From the NCBI GenBank assembly GCA_009746045.1, contig RPFO01000819.1, forward strand, positions 248,001 through 312,000: DNA of 64,000 nucleotides, read 5' to 3'. Source of the DNA: Mesostigma viride (Eukaryota > Streptophyta > Mesostigmatophyceae > Mesostigmatales > Mesostigmataceae). Of the stretch, positions 19,012 through 31,200 are shown one piece after another (the stretch's first letter is position 1; each line of letters begins with the position of its first letter). The translations under genes and the position numbers were made by a program. The notes under the pieces were generated by a model. The model saw only the letters and a list, made by a program, of their open reading frames with translations. It searched no databases and was not told where the DNA came from.

Positions 19012-19702
19012 CATTATGCTCCGTCAAGTCCGGTGTTTTTTGCAACGTCACCCACATCTGTTCGGTGCTGCCCCTTGGCACAAGCTCTACAAACAGGTCG
19101 TGGACCGGCTGGATCGCATAGTATCTCCGCACATCTGAACCCTGTGATGCCAGATCTCCTTTGCGGCCGTTCCGAGCTTGGCACTGGATTCGTTGTCCAC
19201 ATCGTGGCGTCGCTGCAGCAACACGCTGTTTTCTGGCATACGCGGGCTTTTGGTTCCCGCCGCACATTTGAAAGTGCTGTCCTCCGGCTTAATTTTGCCT
19301 TTGCACCGTGTGCAGTTCTTGGACGTTTGGAATCATGGCATGGCTAACGTGATGACTGACTAGCTAGACCTTTTCAGTGGTTTTCCATTTGCGGGTATTT
19401 CCTCGTAAATGGTGGGAGAGCGATCGCAGCAATGGTGCTCACCACTAGACACTCCCGGCCAGTTAGGCTCGAAACACACGCCCTGATCAAGCATGCTGTT
19501 TCCGGCCCCACCGTCTAGGTCATCTAGTCGCTCTACACGTAAGCCAGCCATAATTTCAATGCACAAGGCTACACATTTCCATCATTATTCATTTTCATCA
19601 TCCTGAACGACTCGAACACGCGGACAAGATATTAAACGGCAGGCTCGAGCTACCATGGTCCGGATTCTCCCGATTTCTGGCCTGCGCTGGTTGTCTCCTT
19701 GA
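19012..19702 (+). mobile_element. 5'-truncated Penelope-like element
   Basis: Matches 15733-16413, i.e. the last ~40 codons of the PLE ORF, its 3' UTR and the 391-bp terminal repeat. Its 5' break falls within a few bases of that of the inverted copy at 53914-54597. Confidence 0.8.
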
Positions 19703-19888
19703 CATATTGACGACTTGGGGAGACGCCAACTGCATGGCTCAACTTGGGGATTCCAGTGCTCCCTGGTCCCCGGCCTGATGGGGACACGAGACTAATTAAT
19801 CATACTTAATTAATTGATTAATCAATTCATATACGGTATATATAAGTAAGTAAGTGAGTCAATTATAAGTAAGTAAGTGAGTCAATTA

Positions 19889-21216
<1,328 letters not shown>

Positions 21217-21221
21217 TACTT

Positions 21222-23130
21222 AAGGGGACTCGCACGTCCAAAAGCCTGAAAAACTGACTTTAATGAATATCAGTTCCAATGCACTCGGGAACCATCTAGT
21301 GATGATTGAGTACCATAAATATGATGTTTGGGTCCATTCATGCCACCACTTGTTGGGGGTACTACCCCCAACCACGCACCGGTGGCGAGCTAAAAATAGA
21401 AAAAGACGCTATTTATGAGATATTTTCCCAAGACAAACCACTTATCCAAATGACCTGCCCATACATTTCTGCAAAGTTCCCCCACTTAAAAAAGCTGGGC
21501 TATTTACATGGCCAAAATGGTCACATTTGTTTGAGTTATTAATTTTCCCGCAAAATGGGTACTTTTTTGAGCAAAAAAAAAACAAATCATTAACACATCA
21601 GATTGGGTCATCCATACATTTTATATTTCACTGAGTGGGGGAAAACACAACCCCAAAGTTTGAGCTCATTCTGACAAGCGTAGCTCAAGTTATTGATTTT
21701 CCTGTGATGCCACCTGGGTGGATACTAAAAGAGAATTGAGCTAGTGCTGAGCCAAAATGACATCTGTTTTGCTACCCTAGACACCCAAAAACATGCCCAC
21801 TTTGATCACGGAGTGTGAGGAGGATGTCCGGAGCGTCATACGCCCCACCCCTCCATCGGCACAGCCAGCCTTGTGAGTCTACCCTTAACAACAAGGCTGG
21901 TAGGACGACACGCCTGAGCAGCATATGTAATGCCTATCTCAGGCTAATAATGTGTGCTTTTGTGCCAACAACCAAGTTGTTCCACCCAACAACACATTAA
22001 AAACCCTCTTCCAAAATGCCCAACAAGCCGGACACGTGGAGGACCACACACGCAGTATATAAAGAGAAAATAAGCTGACTTTTTATCCAGCCAACCTGTG
22101 GCTAGCTGCTCTGGTTAGCATGACAAAGGCTATCATTTACAAAGTGGGAAAGGTGAAGAGACCATTGGAACAGCCTACCTGACGCATGTGCCACCAAAGC
22201 ATTGTGTCCCGCAAAATGCATACTGCCTCCTTTCTAACAAGCACGAGCCGCTTTCTTTAGGAGACAGGTGCCAGCTCGTCAGTGTCTGGGGAAAATGATG
22301 CCGCTGCTTAGGAAGACCGCGTGAATTTCCTCGAACACAACTGTCTATAAAGCAAAAGAAATTTCAGAGAAGCATGGAAATAAAAGCATTACACCTTCCC
22401 GACAGGTTGCGGGCCACGCGCTGCAGAAAGCCAGCCACGACACAGACGAACTTGCTAAAAGACACCCAGGAATCCAGCGATGCAGCGCCAGGACCCGCAA
22501 CTTCCTGGCTGCATCTGGCAGGAAAGAAGGCAAAAAGCTTACGCTCAACGAGCTAAGAAAGCATGAAAACGCTAGCTTAAGACGTTTAATACAAGAACGT
22601 ACCATAACGGGCATTTATTCGTGCCCAGGCGCACAAGAAAGTCCACCCTTTCATGGAGAGGTTGGGCAAGCATCGCGCAGGCCTAATGTTATCTTACCGC
22701 AAAATGACGGGAAAGGTAAAGATAGCAGCGGGAATTTTTACGGCTTTAGAAACATCATTAAACTAGCTTTCCTTACGACCATCAAAACTGGCAACAATCG
22801 ACAATCACACCGGCAGGCATCCATTATACTTTATTCATCCCGACAGAAATTCAGGCCGGACCCCCCCTGCCGATGGCAAAGAAAAAAAGCCCGCGACATT
22901 ATAGATCGCAACCATCCCGCCATAAATTAGAACCAGTAACTAATTTTCTCCAAGAATCGAGCATTTTTTCTGCTTTGGACCGCGTGCCAGATTTGTCACG
23001 TTTCGTCTAAAAGCAGTCGCCATGGCCACTTCCGCAAGGGGTGCGCGCACCGTGCACCCACTTTTCACGGTACGGAGGGTACCGCGGAATTTTTTTGGCG
23101 CGGAAAATATTCGCCGCGCCGAGTCCCCTT
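21222..23130. mobile_element. 1.9-kb non-coding TIR element with 8-bp target duplication
   Basis: Ends are AAGGGGACTCG (21222-21232) and CGAGTCCCCTT (23120-23130). AAGTACTT directly flanks both sides (21214-21221 and 23131-23138). Because AAGTACTT is palindromic it could instead belong to the TIR. 8-bp duplications are typical of hAT and a few other superfamilies, but the short TIR does not decide. The interior has no convincing transposase; CCGCAAAATG-type words recur at 21548 and 22209. Confidence 0.6.
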
Positions 23131-23344
23131 AAGTACTTACAATTGTGCATGAGTGTCATGCACATAGGCACGCCACGGAGTAAGCTGATATCTCATTAGA
23201 AACAAGTACTATGCTAACCTCATTAGAAAAATAATTACATGTGCAAAAAGTTTAGACAATCATGGCCTGTAATCATTATAGTTAGTATGGAAGCTAGTGT
23301 ACAGTTCCTGTTAACTGGCCAGCCGGTACATACATAATTCATGT

Positions 23345-23800
23345 GCATGGAGCAGCATTAATTAATTAATTTTTACGTGCATTTAGACTGCGTCACGTGA
23401 GCAGAAGTCCTCAGCGGGATGGAAAGGGGATGGGATGGATGGATCGATTGCGCTATCTAGTTTCTAGTGACAGGGTTGCGGGCACCACGGACCGAACGAT
23501 CACTATGGTTACTAAATTTGGTCACACGTGGAGCCCCCACCGACTTGGGGACGGTATCCTTCATAACTGTTCGCCGCCTATTGTAGAGGCAGGCAACAAA
23601 TAGTAAACTAAATGCTGCTGGGCGCCACCTATCGTTACAAGTCATGTGCCTCCATATTACAGACAAACCAGGCCGGAGGCTGACCGGACGTGAGCCCATG
23701 CCGTCTAGCTGGTAGCACATATGTCCATGCCTAGCCTATAACGGAACGTCCACAGATGGCGGCCTGGGGCATGCCATGTGAGGACGAAACGCCCGGGCTG
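23345..23800 (-). repeat. LINE ORF2 3' end, minus strand, degenerate
   Basis: Tail TTAATTAATTAATT at 23356-23370, then CTGCGTCACGTGAGCAG. Broken coding follows, with blocks matching 18440-18720 in reverse (LSVIWR, TPGQPPG-like, KDRW). Confidence 0.55.
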
Positions 23801-24989
23801 CGCCGGCGCTATAAATGCTATGGGGCAGCATGCGTGCTGCAAAAGCTAGCAAGCACACTATAAGCTGCAGCTAGCTAGCCGGCGTGCGCTGTCCTGGTGC
23901 AACTTCAATTATGATGCATGGGCCAGGCAGCACATCACCCATATGCGCGGGTGCCGGTAGGGAGAGTTGCATGCATATGCAGGCCGGGCACATGAGCTAT
24001 AGCATGAGCTTACAAATCGCTCATAAGCACTTCCCCTTGATCATCCTAGTGAGTAACAAGGCTATCAGTACGCATATACCTGGGGATCTTGTAGAACAAA
24101 AATCCAGAGAACCACGCAGACCTGCGGAGCACTTTCAGTCCTTTCAATCCCTGTATGTTGCACAGCAAGAAGGGGGCAGGAACGTTCTCCTGTCTTCTCT
24201 CGCGCCCGGAACACCATGCTGACAAAGCACGTACATTCGTAGTTGTCTCAGTTTGAAGCTTCGTGGCAAAGTTACACAGATCTGCCTACAAGTGCTTGCA
24301 TCACACTGATCGCTGCACTCCCGACAAATCCATTATCCTGAGCTAGCCGGTGCAGAACTTCGTCTTGCATATGCTCTGCAGATCCAGACAATGTAATGGG
24401 CAGAGGGATAGGCAGATATGAACAAATCGTGAGTCTACGGCTGTCTCGTCACAAGGCTGACGGGGTGTGGTAGCACGTCATACGGTGGACTTTTTATTAG
24501 TAGATGAAAGTTGATGATAAAATAGTCTATAGAAACTAGGGGGCTTAATAGACGACAAGCTTTGAAACATCTATTAAAGAACGTGCTTCAAGGGAGGATT
24601 GGCTAGGTCAATAATATTGAATGAGAGTATGGTTTGGTTGCCTGCATGCCATAAAGCATCTGCATGGTGATTCGCGCTAAAAGGCAGAAACAGAGACAAC
24701 ATAAACAGATACACTCTCATAAACAGAACAATCTAAGACTACCTTGGCAGCACACTTTTACCACCAACTGATGCAGCTGTGACAGTAGCTAGTCCCGACT
24801 GAGATATGACCAGCCCGCTTGTAACCCAATTGCGGACGACATATCAGAAAGCGCTAAGTAAGAACTTGCGTGCCATGAATGGGGGCAAGTCACAGAGCAC
24901 TACGCTCGCTTCAGTATCAGATATCAGTAATAACAAAAAAAAGAACAAAAAATGTGTCTGTACCATGCCCCAGCCCTGGGGCTATAACA
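23801..24989. other. No gene recognised
   Basis: No conserved coding block or organised repeat seen. Confidence 0.45.
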
Positions 24990-25560
24990 TCAACCTGGGG
25001 CCTACCCTGTCTAGCAGTGGGCGATGGGGTGTGCCGGCCTTGAAGAAACATGTGGGCAGTCGCTCTGAGACGTTTCCATCGCACATGGCAGCCCATTCCC
25101 CCTTCTCGATCATGCTTGTGTGGAGCACAGATAGTCCCCACAACCTAACATCCTCAAGCAATCTACACAAATGCCCTGGGCGCCGTGCTCTGGTGCGGGG
25201 CGCACGCAAGTCGGCCATTGGGCCCCGAGGGGAGGAGCGGGTCCTGCTAAAAGAGGGGCCGGTGCCATTCCAGCTGGCCGGCCCTGAGCTCCCCAGCAAG
25301 GCCCACATCCGTGTCCACTTAGTGCGTGCGCGCCAGATGGCCGGCTAAAAAGTAGGTGGTGGTGGCAGAACGTAGATGGGTAACCCGTGGGGGCGTAATA
25401 TGGAGGCAGCCAGGGTGTGACACAAATAGGGTACCGGATGGGCAAGGTTTGCCGGAGGATTCTGGTGACAGTGCCGTCAAGCTGCACGCTCAGTATTTTT
25501 CCAGGGTCCATGCCTCGCAGCCATAGAGGAGGATGCTGAGGACGAAGGCGCCGCTCACTC
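24990..25560 (-). pseudogene. LINE ORF2 C-terminal region fragment
   Basis: The minus strand reads GAFVLSILLYGCEAWTLEKY at about 25500-25560, the familiar S-x-LLYG-x-E-x-WTL motif downstream of LINE RT domains. Further C-terminal remnants follow in broken frames. Dead copy. Confidence 0.6.
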
Positions 25561-25789
25561 AGGTAGCGTCAGAAGGTCGGAAACCTGTCAAGGCGGCGGA
25601 GGGCCGCCGATGCCTAGCCGATGGGTTGATGTCGCCCACCGTGAAAGGGAGCTTGCTGCCAAGGAGCGTGAAGCGAGCCGCCAGGGGGGGCGGGGCTGCC
25701 GTCCAGCAAAAGAGGGTGGGCGGGGGTGTCCCATCTGGCACACATTACCACGTTGCCGGGTAGTACTGACATCATTTAACGTGCATATC

Positions 25790-26415
25790 GTCCTGCCTGT
25801 ATCCGGATCTGCCACGGCGGCTGCTTATGCTGATAGGCACGGTGGCAAAGAGGTTGCCACCGCCCACCAAGCTGATTGCTTCTGGGTTTGTGCCCACTCG
25901 GCAGCGGCGCCGGAGGACAAAGCTGTGGAAAACGCAGCAGATAAAGGGGTTGCAACACTGACCACGGAGGGGTAGCCGATAGTGTGAAAATGAGGAAGCG
26001 CAGGTGGCGAAGCCGGCTTTGTCATACGCGTGTATGGCTAGCTCAGCAATTCAAGACATTGCGAACAGCACCGGCCAGGCGGAATCGGAGACGATGCTGA
26101 ACGGGACGCAAAAGAAAATGTCGCGCTCGCGCTATTATTATTCGCAACATGGCAGCCCTCCCGCGGGAAAAGGGGCTTAGCCTACGGCCAAAAGGTGGGA
26201 AAAGAACTCGTTGCAGCCTTTCCGCTGGAGGATCATCGACACTGTCCGCTACCTGCCGGCTCATGCGAACGCACCGGTGGCGCTCGTGCTCACACACACC
26301 CAATCGGCAAGCATTACATATTGCAACAACGGGCCAAACAACAACGGGCCAAGCAACAACGTGCCAAGTTGCCGCTGACCCTGGGCTGGAGTTTAGATGA
26401 TGACCTTACCCCGGA
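25790..26415 (+). pseudogene. LINE ORF1-like remnant, plus strand
   Basis: Ends with LTLGWSLDDDLTPE (about 26370-26410), the ORF1 C-terminal signature, preceded by PIGKHYILQQR, which is mirrored by PIGKHYIWQHR on the opposite strand at 26525-26610. Upstream coding is degenerate. Confidence 0.45.
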
Positions 26416-26499
26416 GCGACCACTCAGCGCCCGCAGAGACCAGCTGCATGGCACAGGAGGGTGCCATAAAAAGACCAGATGTCGCTGACCGCAACTGAA

Positions 26500-27870
26500 A
26501 AAGAATCAGGTGCGGCCCCGGAGTTAGGTCATTGTCCAAACCCATCCCAGCGGCTCGGGCAATCTCTGGGTGCGATGTTGCCAGATGTAGTGCTTGCCGA
26601 TCGGGCATGTGAGCACAAAAACCCTACTTGGATCATATTCACACGCCCCGGTCCACGTTGTGCAGAAACGAAGGTGATGCTGTCCTCCCACCTGAAAGTG
26701 GCAACAATTTTTTCTTCCCACTTTCTGCCGCAAACTGATGTCGGTTCCCCAGGGAGAGAGTCGCAATATTTCGGACGATGATGGCGCCAGCGCGACTATC
26801 CTAGGTATCCCGGTCGGCAAAGATGTTACACAACACCTGATTCCCGCCCCCTCCCCCCCCCCTCTCTCCGTCTCTCCAGTATTTTTATGTCCCTTGGATT
26901 GCGGATCCCTGGGATGGCTGAGCTTGCCAGCAACGCATATCGTCGGTGACGCCTTTGCTACCTGCGCATCACAGTTCTCTGCTGATGAGCCGACCACTTT
27001 ATCTCTCAATGTTCTTACTACCCGTTCCGTCACAACCGACCACTTCCTCCCCCATCTTCTCCGCCACTTTGTCCACCACTTGGTCCTCTAGCGCCGCTGC
27101 CAAGTGGGCAGCCCATTGGGCCCTCAACACTTTGGTGGCAACTTTCTCTGCCACCGTGCGTACCAGCACGTACAGCCGCCGTGGCCGATACAGGCTGCAT
27201 GTGGCAGGATGTCAAGATTGCTCAGCCGCGCGGTGATTGCAATGGTGCGGATGAATCGAAATGTTTCTTGAGCGAGGCCAAGTGTATTGACTTGGGGCCC
27301 AGCGTGGTGACTGGGCCAATAGCGCTACTTGAGCTGCTCATGGCAGAGGTCTGCGGCTTTTGCAAGGCATTCCCTAAGGAAGGGGGGGGGGGTAGAAGGG
27401 CCGGGGGGGGGGGGGTGCTGTTCTGCTTTTCCAGGCTGACGTCAGTGGAGTGGCCGTTGTTGCCGTAAAGCGCAGAACAGCTCCGCGAGTTCTTTTCTAG
27501 ACAGTGTCATGAGAACATGGACGCTGACGGTGGCGTCCGCAAGTTCCGCAGCATCCGAGGACGCGGTGCAAAGGTATCTGCTTACTAGCAGCAAAATGGC
27601 AGGACCTGGACCGTGCCAGTGAGGTTTCCGGGGGGAAATCGATACCCATGTTCCCTGGCGGCAGATTCCAAGTGCCCGCGAGGCCCGATCCTGGTCGGCA
27701 CGCTTGCCCGCACCAGCTCCATGGCCAACGCCCGGCAGGTCGTCAGCGTCGCCAGTGCGGGGTGCTGCCGGTGGTTCTTCTTCCCCGCACACTGTTTGCT
27801 TGGTACAGGTCTGCGAGAAAAATGTTGTTCGGTGAGCCTTGAAAAGGCGGATTGATCGTGACAATCTAAT
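26500..27870 (-). pseudogene. LINE ORF1-like remnant, minus strand
   Basis: N-terminal block with LSRKELAELFCALRQQRPLH (about 27445-27510) parallels LSTEECAEIVRFLAQERKLH of the copy starting at 7520. VLRAQWAAHLAAALEDQV (near 27100) resembles the coiled-coil entry, and PIGKHYIWQHR / LGWVW (26525-26610) the C-terminal end. Multiple frame changes. A distinct, diverged ORF1 family. Confidence 0.45.
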
Positions 27871-28132
27871 CCAACCTAACGCTGTGTCCAAACGGAGCAG
27901 TCTAGGTTGGTGTAGTACAACTACGGTTTTATCGTCATTTCCCTCTGCCATTACTATCGCACGTCACGTAATGCGCATGTTACTACACTGCTTCCAATCA
28001 CACATCAGGTGGGTAATTGCACATAGTACTCGAAAGACAAAACCCGTATCAGCGAGAAAAACGTTTGATTAGCGAATCAACTAGGAAAGTGTTTTCAGAT
28101 GTACAAAGCCTCCCCGCAGACTCAACGGGGTA

Positions 28133-28265
28133 TCAGCGAGGTTCCCTACCTGGCAGGTACGCATGGAAGCGCAGCATGTGCCTCTCCGCTGTCCGCCGGA
28201 TGCTGACGTCTGCGCTGCCCAGGCACTGCAGCAGCTGGCCGCCCACCCTCTCGGCGCGGTCAAGC
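28133..28265 (-). CDS. INTS1: INTS1 last recognised exon
   Basis: Acceptor GTTCCTGCAG at 28266 (phase 2). LLQCLGSADVSIRRTAERHM matches the near-C-terminal block of animal INTS1. Reading through gives a TGA at 28133-28135. A good donor (CCAG/GTAGGG at about 28151) might instead lead to a further ~45-residue terminal exon that I could not locate. Confidence 0.75.
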
Positions 28266-31200
28266 CTGCAGGAACAGAGGGTGCAGGAGATACAAATGCA
28301 GTAGGTTGAGGGTGCAGGAACAGAGGGTTCAGGAAAAAAGAGGGTACAGGAGACAGGTATAGGCAATACAAGTCCAGTGAGTGGAGGATGCGGGAAAGAG
28401 AGGGTGCATCCCCGCCCCCACTCCAAAAACACATGGCCTTACCTCCATGCCAGGGAAATTGAAGCCCCGATTTACAAACGCCAGGGCAAAATTATCTCTC
28501 AGAAACCACTCAATCTACTTGAATTGCATCATCCATACAGCTCAATTCATTCAGAAGAGATGGAGGCATAGGTGTGTGCACGCATGCGCACTTGTGCACG
28601 CACATGGACACGCAGAGGCAGTCACAAGCCTAGATACCAAAACTTGCCTTTTTGACATTGCTACTGTTGCCGCGGTTTAGTGGGTTTCACGGTGTAGGGA
28701 GACAGACGCGCTACACTGCTTTACAGACATATCTGAGAAATGCACATGTAAATTGGGCAGTAACCAGATTATTTTGCTCCGAATTCTGCGGTCTAAAACT
28801 TGGTTGGAGGACAAAGATATGCAAAGGCAGAGAGATAGACTGCCACCTGCCATGCAATCAGGCATGGGTCACTCCATGTCCTGAGCATCACTCGCCACCA
28901 GGCTCAAGATTGGATGCAGGAGTGCACACCGTAGTGCATGGAATAGTCTAGCATTCAGAGTGTAATCAGAGATGACGGGAAGGAAGCCAGAAGCAGCTGT
29001 CTAGCTCATCACGGCAGGCACCATCGCCTCACAGACGTCCACTAGAGACTTTCGTCTCGCAACCGCCCCCCCCCCCCCCCCCCCCCCCCACTCCCCCCCC
29101 CAACTCCCCCCCCCACCCCATATCACATCCAGCAGCACGGGCACACTGCACACGCCACGGACCACCCACAATGCACTGAGGCAGCATCTCCAGCAGACAG
29201 ATGCAGCAGTGAGCGGGTATATACCAAACGTACAAGAAAACTACACTTACACCATCCACCACCCACAACCTACCGAGGCAGCGTCTCCAGCAGACGCAGC
29301 AGCAGGGCAAGAGCCGACTCCCGCACACTCTCTGGCTCGTGACAAGATAGCGCCAGGAGAGGCTCCTCCACGAGGCACAGCGCAGAGGGCTCGAGGGAGG
29401 ACAAGGAGGCCAGGGACGCCAGGGTGCCATCCAGGGTGTCGTCGCCAAGACTCCCAGATCCTGCCACATGGGCATAGGGCGTGGGTTTGATGCCACCCGT
29501 TACTTGGGTCTTGATTCTGCCAACCGCCCCTACCATGTCGAGTTCGCTGGCATCCGTTGGGAAACCACGCAGCAGGCTGCAGGGGCAAAAGCTGCTGCAC
29601 AAAGAGGGCGCGAGACCTAGCTCCGGCCCGACGTGTTTGCTGCCGCTCATGCCACCGCTCCAGGCCGCTTTCTCCCCTGCCAGTCCGGGCGGCTCGCATA
29701 GAGTGTGTTGCCAGCCATGCCCCGCGGCAGGGTCCCTGGGAAAGCCCATGCCGTTGTCAGCCGCCGCTCCCCACCAAGCTGCGGCAGAGATATACCCGTA
29801 GCCCTTTCTTATGCTGCCGCCTTCTCTTGCTTGAATTCCTGCCCAGATAGATAGCTTGTGGCCGAGAGCACGCACAAATTGGATGGTTTCCGCATCCACG
29901 GTGGCGAGTTCATCTGCGGATGCCAGCATGCACGCTTGCTCAACGGACACTGAGATGGGGCGCGCAGATGCTGGAGTATAGGTCACGGATGGGATGGCTG
30001 CGGCCGATGATCTGGGTGCCATGCCATCAGCGTTCCCAGAAGATGACTTCATCACGCGAGCCGATGCCCTCTGCAACAGGCGATCCAACGTGCGCAGCGG
30101 CTTGACATCTGGCATGCAGCGCTGCGCCTTGGCCAAGCCACCCACCTTGCGTTCCGCCAGCATTAATGACAGCAGCCCTCCTTCTGCCCCTGCTACTCCT
30201 CCTACTCCTGCTCCTCCTCCACCAAACTCCTCCTCCCCGGTCATATTCCCACACACGCGGCACAGCCACATGGCGATGCCTGCCACCAGTGGATTCAGGC
30301 GGGGCCGGTCGGCTGGTGTGAGGCCCTGCAATAATGCTAGAAACTCCGCCACGATGGAGCCCAGGGGGCCATCCAAGAGGGTGCCGGCCGAAGGGGGCAC
30401 AATTCCCTTCACCACTGCCGTGCACTGTCGGCCATCCAGGCCCTTACCTATTATCAAGACCCCCTCGCTTGCGGCGAACGAGCGCCGGATGGAACCATTC
30501 ACAAACGGGTGGGCCCGGGGGTCATGATTGGGGAGGCAGGGGCCATGGTCAGGCCGGTAGTCACTTGCACGTCGTTGCTGCTGCTGCTGCTGCTGGTGGT
30601 GGGGGTGGTGGTGCTGCCAGGAAACTGAAACAGGAGCCATGAGCAGGCGCTGGAACAGATACGGCTGGATCGCCTGCAGTAGCGTGACCACCCTGGACAG
30701 GAACCCAGTCGCCACGCGCTGGCTACTAGCATCCGCCCTCAGCGCACTGGCAGCCGTCCCCTTGACCAGCACCGCAACCAACCCGAGTTGCGCCAGCAAG
30801 GCAGAGGGGTGTCGGAGCGCCACGTGGAGACAGGTGGCGAAGGGGGCAGTCGCTTCGGGATCGGACGCCAGCACCATGATTGAGTGGTACAGCGAGACCT
30901 CAAAGGGGGAGCATGCGGGTTGAATGTTTTGACAGCTGGCATCCAACCACTGAGGCATTGACACCTGGCGGGGGTAGCCACGAGGCACCCACGTTGTGCC
31001 TTGCTTGTCCGCCCTACCTGCCAGCCGGTAGGCCAGGGCCAGGGGGGTGAGGAGAGCTGCCGCGTGGTGCGTGGCGACGACAGAGACTGAGGGAAGGAGG
31101 TCTCGCGGACTTGCGAAGCTGTGAAGTGGTTGGAATGGTTGGAGTGGTTGGAGTTTGCCTTGATAGTCCACCAGTAATGACTCTGTGCCTGCACCCATAA

